This document shows positions 16,641-26,563 of a stretch of DNA of 64,000 nt, piece by piece. Each line of letters starts with the position of its first letter. The first letter of the stretch is position 1. The position numbers were made by a program, and so were the translations under genes. The DNA comes from JAJCYX01 sp965243825 (lineage in GTDB: Bacteria > Chloroflexota > Dehalococcoidia > Lucifugimonadales > Lucifugimonadaceae): the NCBI GenBank assembly GCA_965243825.1, contig CBDEVT010000001.1, forward strand, positions 2,046,001 to 2,110,000, read 5' to 3'. The notes below the pieces were generated by a model that was given only the letters and a program-made list of their open reading frames with translations, was not told where the DNA came from and searched no databases.

Positions 16641-18779
16641 TCACTCAGTCAGTTCAATTTTGCGATTAGTGGGTTCAGATTGATCGACGGTACCTTCGGC
16701 AGCACCAGACGGAGCCGGGACATCGCGTCGTCGGCTTCTCGCCGTGGCGATGCTCCGTTCAACAACAGGTGCCGGCCACAACGCTACCACCGTACCGAGT
16801 ATGAAGATTGGGCCCGAGATCCACAGCCACATTGCGAGCGGATTTATGCTCATACGCAAAGCGACACTGCCGTCGCTGTTGAAGTTGCTCGGGATGAGAT
16901 AGAGGTCTTCAACCAGTGTCGAACGTATTCCTGAGCGGACTGACACCTGGTTGAAAGCAGGGTAGAAACCCTGCCAGGGCTCTAGCATCCCAATATGCCT
17001 GTCACCGGGGTAGGTTTCGCCGTTCAAGTTGTATTTGTTCGGCGCGACAAGGTAGGCGTTCGCATCTGCATCGTACTGGGAACGGTCGATCTGATAGATG
17101 TCGAGTTGAGCCTGTGTGGTGATCCTATCTGCACGGGCTCCTTCGACGGTTTCGATGAACTCTACTCGGTAGTTGTCGATAACAGCGCTCTCTCCTGGCA
17201 GCAAGGCGACATCAACCCGCTGATCGAAGAACTGGGTACCGATAATACCGATTGCCAGAGCAAGTACAGCAAGATGAACAATGTAACCACCGTGACGTGG
17301 TCTGTTGCCATTGATCAGGTTCCAGAATGCCGCAAACCAGTTATCGCCACTTCGGTGACGGGCTGTGGTCCCTCGCCACCACTCTTCGACTATCGCGATT
17401 GCCACGAAAGCCAGCACTCCGAAAGCGATCACGGCGACCCACTGATCGATTCCAGCTGCGAATAGCCCGATAATCACAGCGATGCCTGCAAGGGTTGGCC
17501 AGATAAACCATGTGCGAAGTGATCTGGCAGAAGTTCTTCGCCATGGAAGCAGTGGGCCGACCCCCATGATCGCAACCATTGCCAGCAGGAGGGGCCCGTT
17601 TACGCGGTTGAAGTAGGGAGCAGCAACGCTGACGCTAACGTCACGGGCAAGGTCGGAGAAGACCGGGAATATCACCCCCCAGAGAGTCACGGCCACTACT
17701 GCCAGAAGCAGGAAGTTGTTGACGAGAAATGACGCTTCGCGAGACAGGAAAGACTCTACAGTACGGTCGCTTTTGAGCTGTGGATAACGCCATATAAAAA
17801 TGCCGAACGCGAACACAAAGCTAACCATCATGAAGCTGATGAAGATGACGCCGAGAGACGACGACGCGAAGGAATGGACCGAAACAACGGGTCCACCGCG
17901 ATTGATGAACATACCCAGCTGGGCCAGCACAAATGCGATGTTCAGCAAGGCGACGTTCCACATTCGGAACATACCGCGCCTCTTCTGCACCATGATCGAG
18001 TGAATAAATGCCGTCATCACCAGCCAGGGCATAAATGCCACGTTCTCGATCGGATCCCAACTCCAGTAACCACCCCAACCGAGGATGGTGTACGCCCACC
18101 ACGCACCGATAAGCAGTCCTAGCCCGAGGATTCCCCATATGAGAATTCCTGACACTCGGGCGATATCGACCCAGTCGTCTCCGTAGTTACCGGAAATCAA
18201 CGCTCCTGCTGCGTATGCAAACGGAATGGTTATTCCAACCAGTCCGGCCATGATGATCGGTGGATGGCTATACATGCCCGGGTGTTCAAGCAGCGGATTT
18301 AGACCCAGACCCTCAGAGGGGGTTGCTCCGTTGAACGCCTCAAACGGACTCGCGAAGAAGATCAGGACCAGGTAATAGAAAGCCTGAGTTCCGGCAAGCA
18401 CGGCAACCGTGTATGGAAGGCTCCGTGCGAAGCGTTTTGGCGCCCAGATCACTGCAGCGACGGACATCACTGCGAGGGCCATCAAAATGTAGAGGAGGGA
18501 ACCTTCGTTGCCGGAGTAAAAGGCAACGAGTGTGAATCCGCGATCGAGAACCGTATTGCTGTGATCGTGTACATACTGGATCGAGAAGTCGTTCTGCATG
18601 AACGCGGTGAGGAGAGCGAGCGCTGCAGTGACCGATGCTGCACCCGAAAGGTAGATAGACCTTCTCGCACTGACTACGAGTTCGGGAACGCCGCGTGTCT
18701 GACCTATCACCGAGCCGACGGCGGAGTAAGCCGTTAGAGCGAGTCCAAGCAGCAGGGATATAACGCCTAGTTCAGCCAA
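16641..18779 (-). CDS. ccmF: Cytochrome c heme lyase CcmF
   Basis: A 712-residue polytopic membrane protein of the heme-handling family, which transfers heme to apocytochromes on the outer face. The tryptophan-rich WWD signature is clear in GWGGYWSWDPIENVAFMPWL near residues 240-260, with conserved His in EHPGMYSHPP. Many membrane helices and a C-terminal soluble domain (about 540-670) match System I CcmF. The start is TTG directly after the ccmH stop. No ccmABCDE genes are in this window, so the remaining parts must be elsewhere if System I is complete. Confidence 0.95.
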   Translation of the reverse strand: MAELGVISLLLGLALTAYSAVGSVIGQTRGVPELVVSARRSIYLSGAASVTAALALLTAFMQNDFSIQYVHDHSNTVLDRGFTLVAFYSGNEGSLLYILMALAVMSVAAVIWAPKRFARSLPYTVAVLAGTQAFYYLVLIFFASPFEAFNGATPSEGLGLNPLLEHPGMYSHPPIIMAGLVGITIPFAYAAGALISGNYGDDWVDIARVSGILIWGILGLGLLIGAWWAYTILGWGGYWSWDPIENVAFMPWLVMTAFIHSIMVQKRRGMFRMWNVALLNIAFVLAQLGMFINRGGPVVSVHSFASSSLGVIFISFMMVSFVFAFGIFIWRYPQLKSDRTVESFLSREASFLVNNFLLLAVVAVTLWGVIFPVFSDLARDVSVSVAAPYFNRVNGPLLLAMVAIMGVGPLLPWRRTSARSLRTWFIWPTLAGIAVIIGLFAAGIDQWVAVIAFGVLAFVAIAIVEEWWRGTTARHRSGDNWFAAFWNLINGNRPRHGGYIVHLAVLALAIGIIGTQFFDQRVDVALLPGESAVIDNYRVEFIETVEGARADRITTQAQLDIYQIDRSQYDADANAYLVAPNKYNLNGETYPGDRHIGMLEPWQGFYPAFNQVSVRSGIRSTLVEDLYLIPSNFNSDGSVALRMSINPLAMWLWISGPIFILGTVVALWPAPVVERSIATARSRRRDVPAPSGAAEGTVDQSEPTNRKIELTE

Positions 18780-19421
18780 CTAGCGGGTCTCACTCTCTCG
18801 TCCCGATTCAGGGTTCAGCTCTTTTCGGTAGCCGATATCAGCGTCCACTTTGTCGAGGTACTTTTCCAACTGCCTATCTGCGAGCGTAACGTTCTGTGCT
18901 GTGGCCGCGTTCTTCGCAGATGTTTTTCTCATGTTTTTCAACACCCAGACAACGGCCAGCGCGCCTCCACCAGCGATCAACACAGGCATCACCCACACGA
19001 TCAGGTTGAACCCCGATGCCTCAGGTGAAGCGAGTACAACCTCGCCATAACGAGCTACGAAATAGTCCCGGATCTCCTGGTTTGATTCGCCTTCTGCAAT
19101 CTTCTCCCGCACGATCTGCTTCATGTCGACGGCGATCTGCGCGTGTGACTGATCAATGGTTTGCCCGTCACAGACTGGGCACATCAGTTCGCGGTCTAAC
19201 GTGTAGGCGCGTTGATCGGGAGTGAGGTCGTTCTCAGAAACGCATGCGACGAACGCAGTAAGAACGAAGACACCCAGCATTAGCCAGGCAATCACGCGAG
19301 CTGTCTGAACACGATCTGGGACGATTTTCATCGGCATTGCACTGAGGAATTTGTATCTGGATCCCCGTGCAGGTGGATCTGGAACCAGTTTACTGCGCTG
19401 TTCCGAGTCCTGTCTGCTCAT
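18780..19421 (-). CDS. ccmH: Cytochrome c maturation protein CcmH
   Basis: A 213-residue thiol-redox protein of System I. The motif LMCPVCDGQTIDQS corresponds to the family's LRCxxCxxQ site that acts on the apocytochrome CxxCH. A membrane helix (about 41-62) precedes it and a second (about 138-160) follows, and the C-terminal tail is cytoplasmic. The ATG at 19421 lies within the end of actE (32-base overlap); internal ATGs at 19337 and 19331 would also keep the first membrane helix. Neither has a clear ribosome site, so the start is uncertain. Confidence 0.9.
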   Translation of the reverse strand: MSRQDSEQRSKLVPDPPARGSRYKFLSAMPMKIVPDRVQTARVIAWLMLGVFVLTAFVACVSENDLTPDQRAYTLDRELMCPVCDGQTIDQSHAQIAVDMKQIVREKIAEGESNQEIRDYFVARYGEVVLASPEASGFNLIVWVMPVLIAGGGALAVVWVLKNMRKTSAKNAATAQNVTLADRQLEKYLDKVDADIGYRKELNPESGRESETR

Positions 19422-19983
19422 CGAAGAGGTAAGTCACGATGTCCCAGATGTCCTCTTCGCTCATAAGGTTTCTAAATGCAGGCATCACCACGATGCCGCC
19501 GTTGATGATTCCAAACCAGGCCTGCTCGTTGCGTTCACTACGCAGCGCCAGCAGGTTCGCGGGTGCTGCATAGGTCGAGCCGTTGGCGGTTGCCCAGTAA
19601 CTCTGGTCTGACTGCAAGTGCCCCGCAGCCGGTCCGTTACCCTGGCCGTTGACTCCATGGCACATGGAGCAGTTCACCGCGTAAAGCTCTCCTGCAACGA
19701 CAGGGTTGTAGGCTCTCCGCTGGAACTCTGGAACTGCGAGCGCCTCTTCAGGTCCACCTACAGATTCAAACGCAACTGATTGAGCGGGCGGTTGAAGGCG
19801 CGGTGGCTCCTGTGCACGCTGTGCTTGCGAGTAGTGCATTTCCGTGAAGAGGTCAATTGGGTACGTGTTGTCTTCCTGAACGCTACATGCAGCAGCGACC
19901 AGGGCAAACAGGCCAATGATCCCTAGCAGGGTCATTCGACGGCTTCTCACCGCCGATATTTTCAATCTCGCCCGTGAAATCAT
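19390..19983 (-). CDS. actE: ACIII monoheme cytochrome c subunit ActE
   Basis: A 197-residue lipoprotein-type cytochrome c. The signal ends in a lipobox (FALVAAAC). A stretch typical of ActE follows (MHYSQAQRAQEPPRLQPP). One heme site, CSMCH, is near residue 104, with a distal Met in VVMPAFRNLMSEED. ActE accepts electrons from the pentaheme subunit and passes them to the oxidase or a soluble carrier. Four-base overlap with actD and 32-base overlap with ccmH show tight operon packing. Confidence 0.9.
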   Translation of the reverse strand: MISRARLKISAVRSRRMTLLGIIGLFALVAAACSVQEDNTYPIDLFTEMHYSQAQRAQEPPRLQPPAQSVAFESVGGPEEALAVPEFQRRAYNPVVAGELYAVNCSMCHGVNGQGNGPAAGHLQSDQSYWATANGSTYAAPANLLALRSERNEQAWFGIINGGIVVMPAFRNLMSEEDIWDIVTYLFDEQTGLGTAQ

Positions 19984-20489
19984 GAGGCGTGCTTAATCTC
20001 CAGGGCACCAGCCGTCTTGAGCACAGATTCCGCTTCCTGTGCACGTGTACTTTCGACACTCACCACGACGCCAATCCATCCTTCGGTGATGCGCTCGTCG
20101 TATGCACCGGGGTTCATGTTTGGCAATCGAGACTCGAAGATGATTCCGATCACGGTGGCGATCACGGCTGCCAGCATAGTCATCTCATACATGATGATGA
20201 CCATTGCGAACAGGGAGAGGATCGGCTTACCCCCTGTGACTAGTGGGAAGGCGATCTGTGTTCCTGCAGTCAGCAAGATAGCGGTCGTGAAACCGATGAT
20301 CGCTCCAAAGGCCGGGAACCTGAACAGCCGGTGCTGAGGCACGTGTTCGCCGAACGCACCTTCAGGGTACGGCGTTCCGGTGAGCACATCGAAAGTGCCC
20401 AGCTCAAAGCCGGCCTGAGCCAGTCCGTCCATTGCGTCTGCCGCTGGTTCTGCTTCCTGGAACAACCCAAGAATGCTTCGGTCAGCCAT
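19980..20489 (-). CDS. actD: ACIII subunit ActD (DUF3341)
   Basis: A 169-residue membrane protein. It begins with a cytoplasmic domain (SILGLFQEAEPAADAMDGL, FDVLTGTPYPEGA), then two membrane helices (about 60-80 and 92-115), then a second cytoplasmic piece. This is the DUF3341 arrangement of ActD, a structural subunit that packs against the quinol-oxidising membrane subunits. AGGAG, which overlaps the stop of the gene upstream, serves as ribosome site. Confidence 0.9.
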   Translation of the reverse strand: MADRSILGLFQEAEPAADAMDGLAQAGFELGTFDVLTGTPYPEGAFGEHVPQHRLFRFPAFGAIIGFTTAILLTAGTQIAFPLVTGGKPILSLFAMVIIMYEMTMLAAVIATVIGIIFESRLPNMNPGAYDERITEGWIGVVVSVESTRAQEAESVLKTAGALEIKHAS

Positions 20490-20495
20490 CGTTGG

Positions 20496-21875
20496 CTACT
20501 CCTGTTCCCTCAAGATCGCAGGCACGTTTGCCCGTCCGATCTTGATCTTGTCAACAAATATTTCGCTTTCCTTCTGCTCGAACAAGGGCACGAGAGGGAA
20601 GAAGCGTGAGAAAAGCAGCATGAGGAACGTAACCCATGCAACAGACCACACGAGAATGGACCACTCAACCATGCTTGGGCGGTACGAATCCCATGTGTAG
20701 ACAAACGGTGTCCTTCGGGAAAGCCCCGGAACGATGATCATGAATCGCTCTAACCACATGCCGATGTTCACGAACAGTGAGGTCCAGAACATCAATGCGA
20801 TGTTATTCCTCACACTCTTGAACAGCCACATGCCGACTGGAATCACGTACCCGGTCAACAGGAACACCACGAACATCATGTTCCAGGGCCAGGCAAAGAT
20901 CTGCAGCTCTCGAAGGGCGATCTCAGGTGCATCCAGTGAGTAGATCGCAAAGATCAACTCAAGGAATGTGAATCCGAGCCATGCCGTAGCAACCACGATC
21001 AGCAGTCTGGCCAGAGCGTCGAAGTGTTCTGGGCGGATGAAGTCATCCCATTTCCAGAGCCAGCGCATCAACGCCATCATCGTGACAACAGCCGATACGC
21101 CGGAGTGAACTGCGCCAATGACGAAGTATGGAGCGAAGATCGTCGAGTGCCAGCCTTCAACAGCCGGAGTGACTGCGAAGTCCCACGAAACGATCGAGTG
21201 AACAGATACGAAGATTGGCAGCATCAACGCAGACAGCAGGATTCCTCCGATTGTCTGCATCTTCCACTGTCGTGGATTCCCACGCCAGCCAAGCGCCAGC
21301 ACCGTGTAAAGCGCCTTCTGCCAGCCACTGGTACGGTCTCTGAGGTTGCCAAGGTCAGGCAGCAACGCCACGTAAAGGAACAGCGTGCTACCGGTGAGAT
21401 AAGTGCTGATGGCAACCGGGTCCATGATGAGTGGAGACCGGATGTTCGGGTATATTCCACGTGCAAAGTCGTACGGCAGGATCCAGTAGGCGATACGCCA
21501 CGGGCGTCCTGCGTGAATAAGCGGGAAGATCAGAGCTGTTAGCAGGGAGAACACTGTTAGCAACTCAGCGGCGCGTGTGACTGGTCTACGCCATTCAGCC
21601 TGGGTCAGCCGAAGAATGGCCGAGATCATGATTCCCGCGTGGCTGATACCGACCCAGAAAACGAAGGTCGTGATAAACAATCCCCAGTAGACAGGACGTG
21701 AAAGACCGGTGACGCCAAGCCCGCGGTTGACCATGAATCCGATGATCACGAATCCAATTACGACGACGATTCCAAGCCCGATAACGGTCGGCAGCCACCA
21801 TTTGGGCGTGTTTAGCTGACCGTTTAGCAGGATACGGTTCGTCTCTACTTGGTCCAGGACGCGTCTTTGCTGCAT
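20496..21875 (-). CDS. actF: ACIII NrfD-like membrane subunit (ActC/ActF type, second copy)
   Basis: A 459-residue polytopic NrfD/PsrC-family protein with about ten membrane helices, for example WWLPTVIGLGIVVVIGFVII and YWGLFITTFVFWVGISHAGI. In ACIII two such subunits form the membrane core where menaquinol is oxidised. Here the two NrfD-like genes are adjacent. In the operons I know, ActF follows ActE, so naming this one ActF is by elimination. Conserved ISHAGIMISAILRL and PEHFDALARLL motifs are shared with its neighbour's family. Confidence 0.85.
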   Translation of the reverse strand: MQQRRVLDQVETNRILLNGQLNTPKWWLPTVIGLGIVVVIGFVIIGFMVNRGLGVTGLSRPVYWGLFITTFVFWVGISHAGIMISAILRLTQAEWRRPVTRAAELLTVFSLLTALIFPLIHAGRPWRIAYWILPYDFARGIYPNIRSPLIMDPVAISTYLTGSTLFLYVALLPDLGNLRDRTSGWQKALYTVLALGWRGNPRQWKMQTIGGILLSALMLPIFVSVHSIVSWDFAVTPAVEGWHSTIFAPYFVIGAVHSGVSAVVTMMALMRWLWKWDDFIRPEHFDALARLLIVVATAWLGFTFLELIFAIYSLDAPEIALRELQIFAWPWNMMFVVFLLTGYVIPVGMWLFKSVRNNIALMFWTSLFVNIGMWLERFMIIVPGLSRRTPFVYTWDSYRPSMVEWSILVWSVAWVTFLMLLFSRFFPLVPLFEQKESEIFVDKIKIGRANVPAILREQE

Positions 21876-21943
21876 CTCTCTTCTTTGCCGCCTTCGCTAT
21901 TCGCTCCGGCTGTCGCTTTCTTTCGTCTTTCCGTTCTTAACTG

Positions 21944-23380
21944 TTAGTCAGGCTTTGCAACCAGTACACCGTGTCCACGGATGTACCGGACTGGCTTGGA
22001 CAGCAACTGGTACTCCTGTGTCTGCCAGATAGAAACGATCGGAATCAAGCGGAACACCAGTAGCACCACAAGGGCTGCTGCACCGATTGAACCAACAATG
22101 ATCATGTAGTCGAACACATCAGGCCACACAGTATCCGGAATGTGCTTCAGATAGCGGTCGTGAATCTCTTCCGGAGGGATCGACCAAGCTGAGACATAGA
22201 TTCTCAGGCGGTCGAGCAGCAGTCCGAAGAGAACGATGACGGCACCTATCATAGGTCCGTTCACGCTGGTCCTGATCCTGTTCCAGATCAGCCACCACCA
22301 TGGCACCAGGAATGACATGAACATTCCTGGTATGAATGCCCAGATCATTGGGCCGCGGATGAACAGGTCAACCCACGCAATGTCACCAAGTGTCCGGCCG
22401 TACCAGAACACTATGAATGCGGAGAAGAAGAAGTAGATCCACAGGAGTGAGGAGGCAAACAGCAGCCTGCCCAGTGACCAGAACTGGTCAAGTCTCAGGT
22501 AGTCCTGCAATCCCAGGTAGCGTCTGGCAGCCCAGGCAGCGACGATCGTAACCGCAACACCTGCCTGTACAGAGCTCATGGAGTGATACATCGGGAAGAT
22601 TGCGTCACGCCATCCGGGCATGACTCCCATGGCGAAGTCACTTGTGAAAAGGAAGTGGACGTAAATCAGCATCAGGAAGTAGAACGTTCCGAACATGCCG
22701 ATGCGCATCCGCAGCGTTCGCCATTGCACCGTAGATCCAACCCAGCCCCTGGCGAAGGTCTTACCCAGGCTCTGTCGCCAGCCCGTCGAGTGGTCCCGCA
22801 TTGCTGCGAAGTCGGGAAGAGCAGTGGTGTAGAACAGCCCTAGTCCCGCAATTAATAGCGTGCCCATCGCAAGGAATATGAAGGTGTGTGGTGTCCAGTC
22901 AGGTGACTCGAACCAGATGGACCTGCGTCGAGCGCCTTCGGTAATCAGTGGAGGAAGCACCAGCACCAGCGGGATCATGATGATCATGGTCACGACGCCG
23001 ATCAAGGAGAACGCCGCGGAAAGCCTTGTCAGAGGCCTTACCCAGTTTGCTTTGGCAAGAACAGGGGCAATCGCAACCAGTGGCGCACCACCGCCGACGG
23101 TGAGCAGGAATGCGGCCATCGCAGCCGTATAACCCCACTTTGTCTGGTCATCGCTGCTGTCTAGATACTTGATGATCAGACCGATCAAACCGATGAGTGT
23201 CAGGACGCCAAGTATTATTGTCCAGCGCTTGAATCCACCGGCCCCAGCTGTGGTCGTGGCAATCAGCGTGTTCTTGACGTCGGCAGGTGCAAGCACAACG
23301 TGCCCGGCGTCGTCTTCGCCGTGCCCGCCGTGGGTTTCCTGTGCCGCCTGGTTACCGGCTATAGCGCTATCCGTGGCCAT
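21944..23380 (-). CDS. actC: ACIII NrfD-like membrane subunit ActC
   Basis: A 478-residue NrfD/PsrC-family quinol-site subunit with about ten membrane helices. The cytoplasmic N-terminus contains a His-rich stretch (THGGHGEDDAGHVV). I take the ATG at 23380 (MATDSAIAG), which overlaps the stop of the Fe-S subunit and is preceded by AAGGTGG; an in-frame ATG at 23407 is also possible. It directly follows the Fe-S subunit, the usual position of ActC. Confidence 0.88.
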   Translation of the reverse strand: MATDSAIAGNQAAQETHGGHGEDDAGHVVLAPADVKNTLIATTTAGAGGFKRWTIILGVLTLIGLIGLIIKYLDSSDDQTKWGYTAAMAAFLLTVGGGAPLVAIAPVLAKANWVRPLTRLSAAFSLIGVVTMIIMIPLVLVLPPLITEGARRRSIWFESPDWTPHTFIFLAMGTLLIAGLGLFYTTALPDFAAMRDHSTGWRQSLGKTFARGWVGSTVQWRTLRMRIGMFGTFYFLMLIYVHFLFTSDFAMGVMPGWRDAIFPMYHSMSSVQAGVAVTIVAAWAARRYLGLQDYLRLDQFWSLGRLLFASSLLWIYFFFSAFIVFWYGRTLGDIAWVDLFIRGPMIWAFIPGMFMSFLVPWWWLIWNRIRTSVNGPMIGAVIVLFGLLLDRLRIYVSAWSIPPEEIHDRYLKHIPDTVWPDVFDYMIIVGSIGAAALVVLLVFRLIPIVSIWQTQEYQLLSKPVRYIRGHGVLVAKPD

Positions 23381-24131
23381 CGCCACCTTCGCCCTCCGCG
23401 GCTGCATGCTCTACTTTTCGGTCTTCGTCTATCTTCGCCAGGTAGAACACGTTAGGACCTGCACCAAGGTGCGGCATTAACTGGTAGTACCTGTCGTCTT
23501 TCTTCATCTGGGCGACCTTGCTGTTCGGGTCGTTGATGTCACCGAACACCATGGCTTCCGTTGGGCAGGCGTCCTGACATGCTGTGCGAATCTCACCGTC
23601 TTCCAGTGCTCTGCCTTCACTATCTGCTTTACGCACACCGCGGCGAATCCTGTGAACGCAGAAGCTGCACTTCTCCATGATTCCGCGGCTGCGAATCGTC
23701 ACATCAGGATTGAGGTGATTGCGCAGAGATTCCGGCCAAACCGGCTCCCAGTAGTTAAAGAACCGGACGATGTAGGGGCAACCGTTTGCGCAGTATCGAG
23801 TACCAACACAGCGGTTGTACACCTGCACATTCAGGCCTTCAGCATTGTGGTATGTGGCGAATACGGGGCAAACAGGCTCACACGGCGCATTCTCGCAGTG
23901 CTGGCACATGATCGGAATGAAACGGGCCTTGATGTTCGGGAATTCGCCTTCCCAGTAACGCTCAACACGCACCCATGACATCGAGCGATTACGCTCGAAG
24001 CGGTCCTGCGTGTTGAGAGGGATGTTGTTCTCAACCTGGCAGGCAAGCACACAGGCCTGACAGCCGGTGCACTTGTCTACATCGACCGCCATCACCCACT
24101 TATGATTTCCGAACCCTGCTTGTGTGACCAT
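23367..24131 (-). CDS. actB2: ACIII iron-sulfur subunit (ActB C-terminal half as a separate gene)
   Basis: A 254-residue ferredoxin-like protein with four cysteine clusters: CTGCQACVLAC near residue 18, CQHCENAPCEPVC near 85, CVGTRYCANGC near 108, and CSFCVHRI with CQDACP. This binds three to four Fe-S clusters as in the DmsB/NrfC family. In many ACIII operons this half is fused to the molybdopterin-like half as ActB; here the two are separate genes with 15 bases between them. There is no signal peptide, so export would be with the Tat partner. Confidence 0.9.
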   Translation of the reverse strand: MVTQAGFGNHKWVMAVDVDKCTGCQACVLACQVENNIPLNTQDRFERNRSMSWVRVERYWEGEFPNIKARFIPIMCQHCENAPCEPVCPVFATYHNAEGLNVQVYNRCVGTRYCANGCPYIVRFFNYWEPVWPESLRNHLNPDVTIRSRGIMEKCSFCVHRIRRGVRKADSEGRALEDGEIRTACQDACPTEAMVFGDINDPNSKVAQMKKDDRYYQLMPHLGAGPNVFYLAKIDEDRKVEHAAAEGEGGDGHG

Positions 24132-24146
24132 AGATATCGCTTGACC

Positions 24147-26516
24147 TTACTCGTGGGTCTCCGACCCACTGATTCGGTCTCCAATGCTGTCTCGACCTAT
24201 CTCAGCTCTAGTTTCGTCGCTCTCAAAAAGCTTCTGGTATTCGTGGTGGTTGGCCTCTTCAGCCTCGTGGGCTGTTTCACCCGGAGCCACCACTAGTACA
24301 GGCACGCCTGGCTCGATCGGGAACGCTTCAACCGTTCCCTCAAACTTCGGCAGCTTCATTCTGCGACCAGTCTTCTGGACGCGAACTGACGTAGCTGCCC
24401 ATGCCAGAGCCCCCGTCTCTTCATCCTTAATATCAGCGAGAATTCGCAGAACATTTTCGCCACGACCTTCCGCCCACCGGCCGCCTTCTGTCTTGCCGTA
24501 ACCGATCGGCACGCCGACTGTACCGGGCGGGACGCCAGGGTGCGGATACGCGATGGCCTCGATCTCGCCGACAGACGACTTGATAAAGACGACGTCGCCT
24601 TCTGAGACCTCGATGGATGCCGCGTCCTCTTTATTCAACTCTGCCCAGGTTGCCCACGCAGCACTGGACATAGGGTCTGGGACCTGCTGGGCCCATGGAG
24701 CCGCGGCAAGGGTACCGACATCCAGGTTGTTAGACACAAACGGAACCAGTGTGGCATCAATACCGGCACCCAGTCCGGAACTCTCAGAGAACTCTGCCTC
24801 TGTCTTGCCACGGATGAAATTCGGGAAACTGAATGATGAACTGGATGCTGTGGCGCTCGTATCCCACCAGCCGCCGCGCTGCAGGACTCCATTGCGGAAT
24901 AGGCTGTTGTTTGGGGCCGTAACAGAACCGGAAGATCGGTTCTCTCCGAACAGATCGTCCGTTGTCCGTTCTACGAGTTCACGCATCGAACCCGCACCAA
25001 TCTGGTCGCCGGCAAGGCGCAGCAACTCGTCACCGAAGCCACGTGCGTCAGCTATCAGGCTGTCCTCGCTCGCGGTAACGGTAGGGCCTACAACCGGCTG
25101 CTGAAGTCCAACAGTCTGATAACCAGGCGCAGGCTCGGGAATGTCCGTTCCCCAGTCTTCGAGGTACGTCTTTTCAGGCAACGCCAGAGTGGCCTCGGCC
25201 ATCGTGTCGTCCATGACCGTGCCGAAGACGACAACATTGGGCACGGAGCGTAGCGCGTCAACTGCTGCAACAGAGTCGGGTAGACCGTGAACCAGGTCAA
25301 CGCCGCGAATGATTACTGTGTCGACGTTGCCGGCACGCCACTGGGCTAGCTCTTCTTCCCAGTCGCTGAACGAAGATCCCGTTGCTGAACCTGATAGTCC
25401 TGAGATTGCCGATTCCGGATTTAGCCTCACTCCCCCTGTTTCACCAACTGCGCCAACCAGGGTGTTTAGTGCGTAAACAGCCGAAAGCGCGAACGATCCG
25501 TGTGCGTGCGCCCCCGCGCTGCCGCCACCGAATGCAACACTTGGTCGACTGGAACCGAAGCGCTTGCCAGCCTTTTCGATCATTTCAAGCGGAACGCCGG
25601 AGCGTGCTGCTACATCGGCCGGCCGGTATGCGTTCAGGATGCCGCTGGGCAGGTTGTTCGTAAATGCGTTGATCTCACTCGATGAAGCGAGACCTTCGCC
25701 TATGACCACATTGGCGATAGCCAGGGCGACATCACCCTCAGTACCAGGTTTAGTAGGCAACCAGATGTCTGCAGCCGCTGCTGTCATCGACATGCGTGAT
25801 TCGCCGTGAATCATGTAGCCGCGTGTTTCCTGGCTGCGGAACTTGCCGTACTGCATCGCATAGCGAGTTGGTGAAACCCAGCTGCCGAGCCAATCAGCTC
25901 CAAACGAAAGCACGGCGTGGGCGTTCGCAATATCGAAGTCTGGCAATACATCTGCGTCAAATATCTTCTTGACTGAGTTGTGCAGTACGCCCTGTTCAAC
26001 CGGATCAAATGTCAGGTAACGACCGCCCTTGACCGCTGCGAAGCGGCTAGCGACCCACCCGAGGTGACCTCGCAACGGGTTGGTGACAACCGTTATGTTC
26101 GAGGTGTTCGTCAACTGGGCGAGCTGGTTCTCAGCCTGAGTCCAGGTTGTCTGTGCAAGCCGTCCGCCGTGAGTGCGCCTGAACAGAGGTCCTGCCAGGC
26201 GGTCAGGGTGATACAGCATCTGAATAGTTGCATCATCACGGACACTGTGTTTTCCCATGTTGACAGGGTGATCAACATTTCCTGCGATCTTCTTGGCCCG
26301 GCCCTGCATCACACGGACGATAAGACCGTCGCCATTTCGGCCATCAGGGTTCACTGTGGCGAACCAGGCGTCTTCGCCGCGTACAAGGTCTTCAGGCAGT
26401 TCAACCGGGCTCTGCACGATCAGCTCGCGCTCCGGTATGCCGCACGCGGCGAAGATCACCGCACCAGCGGTGGCCTTACCACTCAGCGCCAGGAACTCTC
26501 TCCGGGTGAGCTTCAT
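24147..26516 (-). CDS. actB1: ACIII molybdopterin-oxidoreductase-like subunit (ActB N-terminal half)
   Basis: A 789-residue protein with a twin-arginine signal (TRREFLALSG) running into a Cys (VIFAACG), so export by Tat and possible lipid anchoring. The body is the CISM catalytic-subunit fold, for example HSVRDDATIQMLYHPDRLAG, FGADWLGSW and the C-terminal VFIKSSVGEIEAIAYPHPG. In characterised ACIII this subunit has lost the molybdenum cofactor and is structural. I see no N-terminal Cys cluster for an Fe-S centre, which agrees. First large gene after actA. Confidence 0.9.
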   Translation of the reverse strand: MKLTRREFLALSGKATAGAVIFAACGIPERELIVQSPVELPEDLVRGEDAWFATVNPDGRNGDGLIVRVMQGRAKKIAGNVDHPVNMGKHSVRDDATIQMLYHPDRLAGPLFRRTHGGRLAQTTWTQAENQLAQLTNTSNITVVTNPLRGHLGWVASRFAAVKGGRYLTFDPVEQGVLHNSVKKIFDADVLPDFDIANAHAVLSFGADWLGSWVSPTRYAMQYGKFRSQETRGYMIHGESRMSMTAAAADIWLPTKPGTEGDVALAIANVVIGEGLASSSEINAFTNNLPSGILNAYRPADVAARSGVPLEMIEKAGKRFGSSRPSVAFGGGSAGAHAHGSFALSAVYALNTLVGAVGETGGVRLNPESAISGLSGSATGSSFSDWEEELAQWRAGNVDTVIIRGVDLVHGLPDSVAAVDALRSVPNVVVFGTVMDDTMAEATLALPEKTYLEDWGTDIPEPAPGYQTVGLQQPVVGPTVTASEDSLIADARGFGDELLRLAGDQIGAGSMRELVERTTDDLFGENRSSGSVTAPNNSLFRNGVLQRGGWWDTSATASSSSFSFPNFIRGKTEAEFSESSGLGAGIDATLVPFVSNNLDVGTLAAAPWAQQVPDPMSSAAWATWAELNKEDAASIEVSEGDVVFIKSSVGEIEAIAYPHPGVPPGTVGVPIGYGKTEGGRWAEGRGENVLRILADIKDEETGALAWAATSVRVQKTGRRMKLPKFEGTVEAFPIEPGVPVLVVAPGETAHEAEEANHHEYQKLFESDETRAEIGRDSIGDRISGSETHE

Positions 26517-26563
26517 CTGCCTGTAAAAATCCCTTCGTCCGTCAGCGTTTCAGTCTTGTCGGT